Assembly: GCA_963702055.1 (NCBI GenBank)
Contig: OY969702.1
Span: 1,798,001 to 1,862,000 of the forward strand
Origin: CAWINX01 sp963702055
Lineage (GTDB): Bacteria; Actinomycetota; Thermoleophilia; Solirubrobacterales; 70-9
DNA: 64,000 bases
Reading direction: 5' to 3'
Shown: positions 16,529 to 26,500 of the stretch, one piece after another
Layout of the letters: every line of letters begins with the position of its first letter
Numbering within the stretch: position 1 is the first letter of the stretch
Made by a program: the position numbers and the translations under genes
Notes under the pieces: model-generated
What the model saw: only the letters and a program-made list of their open reading frames with translations
Told to the model about the DNA's origin: nothing
Database searches by the model: none

Positions 16529-17299
16529 ATGAGCCAGGACGACGCCAAGAAGGACGACGCCAAACAGCAGGGCCGGCGCAAAGCGGCCGGCAAATCGCAG
16601 GGCAAAGCACCACCGGCGCGCAAGCCCGGCGAACCGAGCAGGGTCCACAGAGACCGCCTGCCCAGGGCGGATAGATCCGGAGAACCACCCCAAGAGCCTC
16701 CGGCCTCGCCAGGGCGGACCACCGTGGAACTGCCGCGGCACTGGCTGAGCTGGCTTCTGATCGGCCTTGGCGTATTCATCCTCCTCAGCTTCATCGCCGT
16801 CAATCTCGGCGGCGGCAGATCCAACTCCAACAACGCCGCAGCCCCCGTATCCATACCGGAGCAACCGCCGCTGATCCCGACTACTCCAACCACCCCGACC
16901 ACGCCGGGAGAACCACCATCGCCACCGCCCAAGCAGTCCCCGCCCGCGAAGGTGTGGGAACACGAGATCACCACCGAAATCAACACCTCGTTCAACATCG
17001 ACCACTTCCCGGTCAGGAACCTCCCAACCGGCTTCTCGGTCAGCGAGAGCGCCGGACCCACCGAGGGGCTGGAGGTCGTCGCCGCGGGCAAGCAGGCCGC
17101 GTGGACCGGCGGCGGCACGCCGGACTACAAGAACTGCTTCAACACCCTCGGTTCAGGCACGGGCAGCGACCACATCCCGCTCGATGGCTCCGGCCAATGG
17201 ATCTGCGTCGAAACCTCGACCGGGCGCATCGGGCGCCTGCGCTTCGACGGCAACAGCGGCTACTCGTACAACTTCGACGTCACCGTCTGGAGGCCCTGA
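16529..17299 (+). CDS. Membrane-anchored protein with proline-rich linker
   Basis: A 256-residue protein. A basic, disordered N-terminus (MSQDDAKKDDAKQQGRRKAA) precedes one transmembrane helix (about residues 74-95, WLLIGLGVFILLSFIAV), a Pro/Thr-rich linker (PTTPTTPTTPGEPPSPPP), then an extracytoplasmic domain with two cysteines (NCFNT and WICVE). Topology suggests a bitopic surface protein, such as a transfer-channel accessory factor. It is divergent from the coupling ATPase and followed after 2 nt by a two-helix membrane protein. No family recognised. Confidence 0.7.
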   Translation: MSQDDAKKDDAKQQGRRKAAGKSQGKAPPARKPGEPSRVHRDRLPRADRSGEPPQEPPASPGRTTVELPRHWLSWLLIGLGVFILLSFIAVNLGGGRSNSNNAAAPVSIPEQPPLIPTTPTTPTTPGEPPSPPPKQSPPAKVWEHEITTEINTSFNIDHFPVRNLPTGFSVSESAGPTEGLEVVAAGKQAAWTGGGTPDYKNCFNTLGSGTGSDHIPLDGSGQWICVETSTGRIGRLRFDGNSGYSYNFDVTVWRP

Positions 17300-17301
17300 C
17301 C

Positions 17302-17535
17302 ATGCTTGACGACGAGCTGCGCGACTTCAAAGACCAGGGAAACGCCTCCGGTCAGGTGCTCGGGGCGCTCATAAGCTTCACCGTGACCCTCCTGCGCCAC
17401 CCCAGGTGGCTCGTGGCCGGCGTCGTCGTGCTGTTCCTCATCGGCGCCTCGCAGCACGTGCACGACATGCTCCTGCTGCCGCTCGGTCTGGCACTGGTTG
17501 TGGGGGGCGGCATCCTCAGGCTCAAGGGCCGCTGA
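17302..17535 (+). CDS. Small two-helix membrane protein
   Basis: A 77-residue protein with two predicted transmembrane segments (WLVAGVVVLFLIGA and LLLPLGLALVVGGGIL) after an acidic cytoplasmic N-terminus. It starts 2 nt after the stop of the upstream membrane protein, so the two are one operon. Function unknown; a part of the DNA-transfer membrane apparatus is plausible from position. Confidence 0.65.
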   Translation: MLDDELRDFKDQGNASGQVLGALISFTVTLLRHPRWLVAGVVVLFLIGASQHVHDMLLLPLGLALVVGGGILRLKGR

Positions 17536-17648
17536 GCCACCCCTTGCGATAGCCGAAATTCTGTTGCAGAAACGTCCGACCCGCGGCGCCGCGACCGAGG
17601 TAGGTTGGGAGCACGACGGGGCCGGACCAGGCCGCTACCTGGGTTTCG

Positions 17649-18401
17649 GTGATCGCCGTGGGCAAACCGCCCTCCAAGCCTGACGGGGCAAAGAGGCCGC
17701 ACGGCCGTGGCCGGGGGCGGTGCGCTCACGGCCCTCGTCTGACCGAGCGAGACGTCGAGATCCTGCGCTGGATGGCGCGCCACGGCGTCGTCACCGCAGA
17801 ATTGGTCGGGCGGCGGTTCTTCTGGAGGCCCGGCCGCGGGACGTACGGCAGATGGGCCGCGTACCGGCGGCTGCGGGCGCTGGCCGCCCTCGGCCTGATC
17901 CTCAGCGACAAGCCCTTCGCGCACAGTCCTGCGGCGCTGCGCGTCACCCGCGAGGGCGCACGCATCGCCGCCGCCGGGCTTCGGCCCGCGCCGCTGGTCC
18001 TCTCCCAGCTCCGGCACACCATCGCCGTCGTCTGGCTCACCGAGTACCTGCTCGCCGAGCATCCCGGCGCCGAGCTGACCACCGAGCGCGAGCTGCGCGC
18101 GCAGCGGTACCGCGACCTGCGGGCCGGGACTCGAGATTCCGGGACGGGCCGCACTCCCGACGCGATCCTGCGCATCCCGGCCAGGAGTGCGGGCGCCCAG
18201 GGGATCCGGACCGTGGCCGTGGAGCTGGACCTCTCGCGCAAGGACCGGCGCGCGATGGAGCGCATGGTCCACCAGTACGACCGCGAACGCGTCGACGCCG
18301 TCTGGTGGTACGTGACGGCCGGCCGGGCGGACCGGATTCGCGCGCTGGTGCGCGAGCTGGACGCGGACGACCGGATCGAGGTGCGCGAATGGCACGCCTA
18401 G
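17649..18401 (+). CDS. Replication-relaxation family protein
   Basis: A 250-residue protein starting at GTG 17649. A winged-helix segment (LTERDVEILRWMARHGVVTA, then YRRLRALAALGLI) is followed by a region typical of the replication-relaxation family found next to TraB/FtsK-type genes on actinobacterial and firmicute mobile elements (RHTIAVVWLTEYLL, TPDAILRIP, VAVELDLSRKD, QYDRERVDAVWWYV). These proteins are thought to act in plasmid replication or DNA relaxation. It overlaps the downstream ATPase gene by 13 nt. Confidence 0.75.
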   Translation: MIAVGKPPSKPDGAKRPHGRGRGRCAHGPRLTERDVEILRWMARHGVVTAELVGRRFFWRPGRGTYGRWAAYRRLRALAALGLILSDKPFAHSPAALRVTREGARIAAAGLRPAPLVLSQLRHTIAVVWLTEYLLAEHPGAELTTERELRAQRYRDLRAGTRDSGTGRTPDAILRIPARSAGAQGIRTVAVELDLSRKDRRAMERMVHQYDRERVDAVWWYVTAGRADRIRALVRELDADDRIEVREWHA

Positions 18402-20134
18402 CAATCGAGACGCAGGCGGCGCCCGCCGCCCAGGGGCCGATCGAGACGCAGGTCCAGGACCTCACGACCCTGCTCCTGGTGGCCTGCGCCGCCGCCGCTC
18501 TCACCGACCCCGGCATTCTCCTCGGAGCCGCAGTGGCGGCCGGCTGGCGCTGGCTGTACCGACCCTCGATCGCCCAGCGCCTGGTCTGCGCGCTGCTCAT
18601 TGCCGCACCTCTGCTGGCGCTCCACACCTTCATCGTCTGGGCCTGGCCATGGCGCGAATGGCTCAGCCAATCGCTGCCCCCACAGGTCGCGCCCGCGGCC
18701 GGGGCGGTCTCAGCTCGCAGTATCTACACCGAGGTGCTGCTCGGGCCGCTCTGGCTGGAGGCCGCGGTCCTGGCGACCCGCCTCCGATCGCGCCGCGTCG
18801 ATGCCCAGGTCCGCCGGGACCACCGCCTCGACCAGCGGCGCTGGCGGGCGATCAGCGGCGAGCGCCAGCGGCTGCTCCCGGATCCCCAGGCGGCCTCCGC
18901 CGCCGACCATGCCCATCCGGCGGGCGGCATCAGGCTCGGCGTGGACGCGGAGACCGGCGGCCCCCTCGACCTCCAGCTCCCCCGCGACCTGGCGGCGCAC
19001 GTCCTGCTGGCAGGAGCCAGCGGCAGCGGCAAGACCACGACGCTCATCCGGCTTGCCGACGGCGCGCTCGCAGGCGGGTACGGCGCGGTGATCGTCGACG
19101 CCAAGGCCGGCGGGCTTGGAGGCGCGGCCCGCAGGCTGGCCGAGCGGTACGGGGTGCCGTTCCACCTTGTGGACCCAGACGACGTGCGCACCCTCGGCTA
19201 CAACCCCTGCTCCGGCGACCCGGCCGCCGTGGCCAACAAGCTCGTGGGGGCGTTCAGCTACGGGCCGTCCGCCGAGATCTACAAGAACATCGCCATGGAG
19301 ACCGTGCCGGTGGTTGTGCGCGGGCTCCGCAAAGCCGGGCAGCCCGTCACGCTCCAGGCGCTCTACGACGCCTTCGGCAAGCGCGGCATGGCCAAGATCG
19401 CCCTCCTGCTACCGGAGGGCGATCCTGATCGCGCCGCGCTCGAACAGCTCGCAGACAGGCACACGGACAGGACCAGCACCAGCGGCATCGCAGGGCTCCA
19501 GCACCGCCTCGGCGCTCTGCTGCAGGGCCGCTTTGGCGACCTGTTCCGCGCGGCCTACACCCTCGACTGGGCCGCGGCCCTCGCCACGCCGTCCGTCACC
19601 TACGTGGCGCTGTCCGCCCTGGCCAGCAGCGAGGACGTCGAGCTCATGGGCCGCGTCGTGGCGCAGGACCTCAAGCAGGTCTGCGCCCGGCGTCTGCGCC
19701 AGATCGCCGGGGGAGGGGAGCCGGTGCCGGTCCTGGCCGTCTTCGACGAGTTCGCGGCGCTGAACGAGGCCGAGCAGCTCGCAGACCTTCTCCTGCAGGC
19801 GCGTCAGGCCCTCATGCCGACGGTCATCAGCACGCAATACCTCCCAGAGACGATCTCGCTGCGCAAGGCCTGCCTGGGCGCCGGTCTGCTGGTCGTGCAT
19901 CGCGTCGAGGCAGAGGACGCCGAGGCGATCGCGGCCCAGTTCGGCACGCGCACGGCAACCGACATCACCAACCAGATCGACTACGTCAGCGGGTTCAGCG
20001 AGAAGGGCAGCATCCGCCGCGTGGACAAGTACAACGTCCATCCCAACGAGCTGCGAACGTTCGACGTTGGTCAGGCGGCGGTCAAGTCGGTGCCGCAGCG
20101 CCGCTACACGATCGCCAGCGTTTACCCGGACTGA
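18389..20134 (+). CDS. Membrane-anchored FtsK/TraD-like DNA-transfer ATPase
   Basis: A 581-residue protein from ATG 18389. The N-terminus has two or more membrane helices (LLLVACAAAALTDPGILLGA; LVCALLIAAPLLALHTFIVW). The ATPase domain has Walker A GASGSGKTTT (about residues 208-217) and Walker B LAVFDEFAAL (about 450), with sequences typical of TraD/TrwB-like coupling proteins (IVDAKAGGLGG, STQYLPE). It would pump DNA or dock the relaxosome at the membrane. With the soluble VirD4-like ATPase at 15011-16417, the element has two coupling-type ATPases. Confidence 0.85.
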   Translation: MARLAIETQAAPAAQGPIETQVQDLTTLLLVACAAAALTDPGILLGAAVAAGWRWLYRPSIAQRLVCALLIAAPLLALHTFIVWAWPWREWLSQSLPPQVAPAAGAVSARSIYTEVLLGPLWLEAAVLATRLRSRRVDAQVRRDHRLDQRRWRAISGERQRLLPDPQAASAADHAHPAGGIRLGVDAETGGPLDLQLPRDLAAHVLLAGASGSGKTTTLIRLADGALAGGYGAVIVDAKAGGLGGAARRLAERYGVPFHLVDPDDVRTLGYNPCSGDPAAVANKLVGAFSYGPSAEIYKNIAMETVPVVVRGLRKAGQPVTLQALYDAFGKRGMAKIALLLPEGDPDRAALEQLADRHTDRTSTSGIAGLQHRLGALLQGRFGDLFRAAYTLDWAAALATPSVTYVALSALASSEDVELMGRVVAQDLKQVCARRLRQIAGGGEPVPVLAVFDEFAALNEAEQLADLLLQARQALMPTVISTQYLPETISLRKACLGAGLLVVHRVEAEDAEAIAAQFGTRTATDITNQIDYVSGFSEKGSIRRVDKYNVHPNELRTFDVGQAAVKSVPQRRYTIASVYPD

Positions 20135-20204
20135 TTACAGTCGCGCATATATGCGAGCGCCGTAGTGCATATGCATCATTGCGTCCGCCAAACGCTCCGC
20201 GTAT

Positions 20205-20456
20205 CTAGCGACGACGGCGGCGGCGGCGCACCCTCCGCTCACGGTTGGCGCGGTCGCGCTCCACCAGCTCGCGAAGCAGTGCGGACATGGAGAGTTGCCT
20301 CTCGACCGCCTGGATCTCCAGGTACTCTCTCTGCTCCTCGTTGAGGACCACGTGAATGGTGTAGTACGTCCTGGGCACGGTCCGAGCGTACGTTCGCTTC
20401 CGGCTTTGGACGGGCTTTGGATATTCACTGACCAATTGCGAACGCCTAAACCACAC
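20205..20456 (-). CDS. Ribbon-helix-helix (CopG-like) small regulator
   Basis: An 83-residue protein. The core YYTIHVVLNEEQREYLEIQA then VERQLSMSALLRELVERD matches a ribbon-helix-helix fold: a beta strand, helix, turn (QLSMS) and helix. The C-terminal run of Arg residues may strengthen DNA binding. The true start may be at an internal codon such as the Val of VPRTYYTIH. It is divergent from the giant RHS gene, with 106 nt between them, so it could repress that gene, or act as a relaxosome accessory protein, a common role of RHH proteins on conjugative elements. Confidence 0.7.
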   Translation of the reverse strand: MWFRRSQLVSEYPKPVQSRKRTYARTVPRTYYTIHVVLNEEQREYLEIQAVERQLSMSALLRELVERDRANRERRVRRRRRRR

Positions 20457-20562
20457 AAACCCGCCGGGGTGTCGTAAAGTACCGCCCGGTTCCTAGGAGC
20501 AACGTCCTCTCGCCACTTCGTCCGCCCCTTGACGAACCAGAGGTTTCATAGAGGGCTTTGCT

Positions 20563-23500
20563 TTGAGATCGGGTAGTTCCCTGCCGCGTCACCGTGCGTG
20601 GCTTCTGCTGGTGGCAGTTGTCCTGGGATTGATCCCGTCCACGATCACCGCCGGTGTGACTGCCAAGGCTGCCCCCACGGGTACTCCCTTGACGCAGGCT
20701 CCCTCGCATCCTCTGACGGGTGCCCCCACATCGCCACTGACCCGTGTAATACCGACGATCTCCGACCCGACGCAGCTACCCGCTCCCTCACCTGAACCTA
20801 CATTGAAGTCCGGTCAGGAGCAAACGCTGTCCCTGGCCCCTGCACCCTCCGAGAAGCAGCCAAAGCTGAAGATGTCGGACACCACCAAGTACGTCACCGG
20901 GCCGAACGTGCCGCTACCCCCCAATCCATCATCAGGCGGCGGGGTTGTGACGCAATCACTTGTGCCCTCCACAAGCTGCACGACTGATCTGCTTTCGGAT
21001 TCCAGCTTTGAAGTCTCCTCGTCTGCGTGGGGCGCCAGTGGTGGAGCGAGCCTCTCTCGCATCAGCAACGGCAGTGTCGCCAAGGAGGGTCCGTATTACG
21101 GCCAGATAAGTACAACCGGCAGCGGCCAGGTCTCTCAGGCAGTTACGAAGTCTCTCAGCATCGGGGACAGCTACACCTTCTCCATATGGATGAAGTCAGA
21201 CGATGGAACCAATTTCTCCGGAACCCTGGCCCTCTGGGGTGTGGGTGGAACCAATGAAGACGGTGCCACCACATTTACGGTTGGGCCGACCTGGACGCTT
21301 GTCTCGGCACCCCTGCAAGTGCAGAACTCGGGGCATACGTCCATGCAGCCGACGATCTACCCCTACACAACCGGGCGTAACCTCGATATTGACGGCGCAC
21401 AGCTCCTAGGTGCCGGTCTACAGAACGCCAGTTTTGAGAAGGGCGGGTCATGGACCGATTCACCGTGGTACAGAAGTTCCCCCAGTACATCGAACGCCGC
21501 CATATATACGACCAACACTGGCTACTCAATGGAGGGCGCCGGCTACGTCGAGTGGAACGATTCTGTTGCCAATGATGCGCTTGGACAGTCCATCGCACTC
21601 AGTCCGTCTGTTGGCCAGAGCTACACGGCATCCATATGGGTGCGTTCCAACGATGGTACGCCCCTCAACGGTTCGTTCTTCCTATACGGCATGGGTGGGA
21701 CGCAGGAGGGAACGGGGACTGCATTCACGGCAACCTCTAACTGGCAGCTCATATCGGCCCCCCTGGACATCACGCAGAGCGGGCATTCGGCCCTTCTGTT
21801 CTACGTCTATCTGGGAACCACGGGACACAACCTCGATATGGATGGCGCGATGGTTACGAACGCCTGTCTCACGAACGCCAGCTATGAAGTTTGGACGCCG
21901 ACGGGATGGAGTACCGCCAGCGCAAACTTCACCGAATACAGCGGATCTGCCAAGGAGGGGACGCGACGCGGGCAGATGAACGTAACCGCGTCAGGAGGCG
22001 CCCTATACCAGGGCAAGTCCATATCCATTCCGGCGGGATCTAGCTGGGTAGACGGGGTGTGGCTCAACTCTGCCGATAACTCCACAACCATCACGGGATC
22101 GCTATGCCTAGGTACGTCCAGCGGTTCGCCAAACGAAGGGAACTGTACGGGGTGGTCTGTCTCTACGAATCAATGGAAATGGGTCACCGCCCCGCTCAAT
22201 GTGGTCAATTCCGGTCACGGCAGCTTTCAGATGACCATCTACATAACCAGTCCGACGGGCAATAACCTGAACATCGACGGAGCCAGCGTTGCACCCGGGA
22301 CGGTGGCGGGCCTCCAGCCCCCGCCAGCCCCGACCAGCCCAAGTGCCGGCTCAATTGATGGCGGCGCCGAGCTTTCATGGTCCGCTCCGCTCACCCACGG
22401 AGGCGGAGGCGCACTCACCGGCTACACCGTAACGCCGGTTCTCGATGGAACCCCGCAGACCCCCATCGACGTAGGCAACGTCACCAGCTACACCGTTACC
22501 GGGCTTACCAACGGCGATGACTACACCTTTAGGATTGCCGCTACCAACGATACCGGTGATGGCCCGTACACCACCGCCACAGCAACACCGGGGGTTCCGG
22601 ACGCCATCAGCAGCGTCACGGTCACTCCCGGCGTAAACCAAGCAACGGTGCAGTGGGCCGCTCCCACCAACGCCGTCGGAGTGACGAAATACACGGTCAC
22701 GGCCACCCCGGAATCGGGTAGCGCGTCGCCGGTGACGGTGACCACGCCCAACCCGAACGCCCTGGTGGGGCCGCTGGCGTCCAACGTCGGATGGAACTTT
22801 TCTGTGACGCCCACGGGAGCCGGCGGCGACGGCGATGCCGCGACCACCACCAGCGCGACCACGCCACTCAGCAATAGTAATGTGTCGTTCCAAACTTCGG
22901 GTTACACCGACTACTCACTCGCAAGCACGGGTGGAGTGTCATACATGGCCATTGCCAATGGTGATTTTCGTAACGACGGACGCAAGGACTTGGTTGTAGT
23001 AGGTTCGGCGGGTGTCAATTTAATGCTCAGTAATGGTGATGGCACGTATCAGAACGCCGTCGCCAAAGACACTGGGCGCGCTTATGTCGCGGTCGCGGTG
23101 GCAGATCTGAATGGCGATGGAAATCTCGATATCGCGGGCGCGAACGGGTCCGCAGGAACCGTGTCAATTCTGTGGGGCAACGGAGATGGAACTTTTGATT
23201 CGACCCCGACGGTTCTTTCGGTAACCGGAGCCAGCAATGTTCTTTCGATTGCCACGGGAGACCTCGACCAAGATGGTCAGATAGACTTCGCCGTGGGAGC
23301 GGATTCCGGGGTCGTTCCCTTCATCAATGCAGGAAGTGAAAGCTTTACGCAGGGGTCAACTCTGCCTTACGTAGACGCTGGCGGAGGCTTCGGTACCCCC
23401 CACCCCAACTCAATCGTTGTTGGGAATATTGACGGCGATGTTTACCCGGATATTGTCGTCGGGAGCATCGAAAACTTCTGGAGCAATGAATATTCCGGTA

Positions 23501-26500
23501 TCGATCTCTTCCTAAATGACGGCTCGGGCGGCTTTGGTACGGGTCAATACAGCTCGATGGGAAACACCTACTCCAGTTGGCCAAAAGTAACGCTGGAAGA
23601 TGTCAATGGTGATGGGCTGCTTGACGTCGTGAGCGTCAATGGCTCTTGCAATTATTACAAGGGGAACTTTGGAAAGATCAAGGTCTTACTCAACAATGGG
23701 TCTGGCGGATTTGACTCTGTGAGTTCGGGTTACGGCCCGCAATGTGAAAACGACATAGCATCTGCAGATCTGAACGGCGACGGGGCAATTGATTTCGTAG
23801 GGGTTACGAACTCCGGGGATCATGACGCAGTTGTTTCGCTTGGCTATGGGGATGGATCCTTTGTCACAGCATCCAACGAACTCCCAACAGGTGGGACTTT
23901 TAATGCGATAGCCACTGTCGATGTCAACGGCGACGGCCTACCGGACGTAGTGGCGAGTACTGGATCGACGCTACGCGTAATCAAGAACACGTCCGCCTCG
24001 CAGTGGGCTCCGGAGGGCTGGTTGAACGGCTTTGGGTCGTTCGGCGGCGGCTTCTGGTGTGGCCCGTGCGCGTTGAAGGCTCGCGAGGGTGGCGTTCTCG
24101 GCCAGGCCGGCGACCCCGTTGACACCGCCACAGGCAACTTCACCGAGACATACAGCGACTTCAACATACCGGGGCGCGGGCAGCCGCTCAGCTTCACCCA
24201 CACCTATAACTCCCAGGCCGGCGCCATCGACGGCCCTCTCGGGTACGGCTTCAGCATGGGCTATGGCGACAGCCTGAGCGTGGACGGGACCACAGGCGTC
24301 GTGACCTATGTGGCAGGCACGGGCGCCCAGATCGACTTCACGCCGGTCGGCTCGACCGGCGACTACACCGCTCCTACTCACGTCCAGGCCGCGCTGACCA
24401 AGTCCGGCAGCACGTACACGCTCAAGCAGTACGGCAGCCTGACGCTCAGCTTCAACAGCTCGGGGCAACTGACGCAGGAGGAGGACCTCAACGGATACAC
24501 GACAACGCTGGCCTATTCGAGCGGCAAGCTCAGCACCATCACCGACAACGCCGGACGCGAACTGTCGCTGACCTGGACCGGCAGTCACATCACAGAGGTG
24601 GATGACGACAACGTCAGCGGGAACAGCCGCTCGGTGTCCTTCTCCTACGACAGCTCCGGCAACCTGACCGATGTCACCGATGTCAACGGGGGCAACACCC
24701 ACTTCGGGTACGACACCGGCAAGCCCTGGCAGCACCTGATCACGACTGTCCGCGACCCCCGCGGCAACACAACGACCAACCACTACGACAGCCTCAACCG
24801 CGTGGACTGGCAGAAGGACAACAACAACAAGGAAACCGACTTCTCCTACGACTTCGACACCAATGGCAACGCGACCGTCCTGGTGACCGACCCGGTGAGC
24901 ACCGAGACCTTCGAGACCTTCCAATATGGGCTGCGGACATCGGTCACCCGGGGCTACGGCACCTCGGACGCGGCAACCACGACGACCAAGTACGACCCGC
25001 AGAGCCTCAATCCGATCAGCGACACCGACGCCAACGGCAACACGACCACCTACAGCTACGACCTGCAAGGGAACCTGACGCGCACCGTGGACCCGCTGGG
25101 ACGGGTGACCACGGCCACCTACAACGACCTCCACGAGCCGTTGACGCAGACCGACGGCAACGGCGTCACCACCACCGACACCTACGACAGCAGCGGCAAC
25201 CTGACGTCGGTCTCCACGCCGCTGGGCGGCACGGGACAGACCCAGGAGACCGACTACACCTACGGGGACGGCACCTATCCGGGGGACGTGACCCAGGTGA
25301 CCGACCCCAACGGCAAGAGCACCTACTTCCACTACGACGGCAACGGCTACCGCGATCAGGTCAAAGATCCGCTCGGACACGTCACCGGGACCGTCCGCAA
25401 CGATGACGGGTGGATTACGGCCTCATACTCGCCCAAGGCCGGTTGCACCTGGAACAGCTCGCCGCCGACCGGATGCAGCTCGACGTACGAAACCACCTAC
25501 GACTACGACGCGCCGGGCACATCGACTGTCAACGAGTTCGGCCTGGTCGGCACGGTCACCGATCCGCTCAGCCATACCACCGAGTACACCTACGACGAGG
25601 ACGGCAACACCGCCAGCGTCACCGACGGCGACAGCAACGAGACCGATTACGTCTACGACGCCGACAACCGGTTGACCGAGACCGACCGGCCCGACAGCAC
25701 CACGCTCACCACCGACTACAACGACGACGGGACCGTCCACGACCGCAAAGACGGCAAAGGCAACGCGCTGATCACCTACGGCTACGACAGCCTGGGCCGC
25801 GTCATAAGCACCACAGACGCCAACAGCAACGAGACGGCCTACACGCTGGACGGGGTCGGCAACGTCCTGACCAAGCTGGACCCGGTGAGTGGCGCCACCT
25901 GTGGCGGCACGCCTGTCGGGTGCACCAGCTACACCTACGACGACGCCAACCAGCTGAAGACGGTCTCCTACAGCGACAGCAGTTCGGAGAACGTCACCTC
26001 GATCACCTACGACGACGACGGCCAGCGGACCGCCATGACCGACGGCACCGGCTCGTCCTCCTGGTCCTACGACTCGCTGCATCGCCTGACCGGCTACACC
26101 AACGGCAACGGCGACACGGTTTCGTATGGCTACACGTACGGCGGCGGGCCTTCGTACGACCTCAAGAACCAGGTGCGCAGCATCGTTTACCCCAACAGCG
26201 TGGGGACGGTGACCCAGGGCTGGAACGACGACGGCACGCTTGCGTCCGTGACGGACTGGAACAGCAAGCAGACGACCTTCAGTTACGACGACAACGGCAA
26301 CCAGACGGGACAGACGGTGCCGAGCACGACTAATGTGACTGACACGTTCGGATTCAACGCCGCCGACCGGATGACCTCGGTTTCCGATTCCAACGGAAGC
26401 ACGCTGTTCAGCGCCAACTACACGCGCGACGGCAACGGCCAATTGGCCTCCGACGATTCCCAGGCGTCCAACCAGTCCGCGTACAAGTACACCGCGCTCA

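Noticed and set aside
23971..25380. 469-codon frame antisense to the RHS gene
   Set aside because: Shadow of the repetitive YD coding sequence, with Val/Gly-rich composition.
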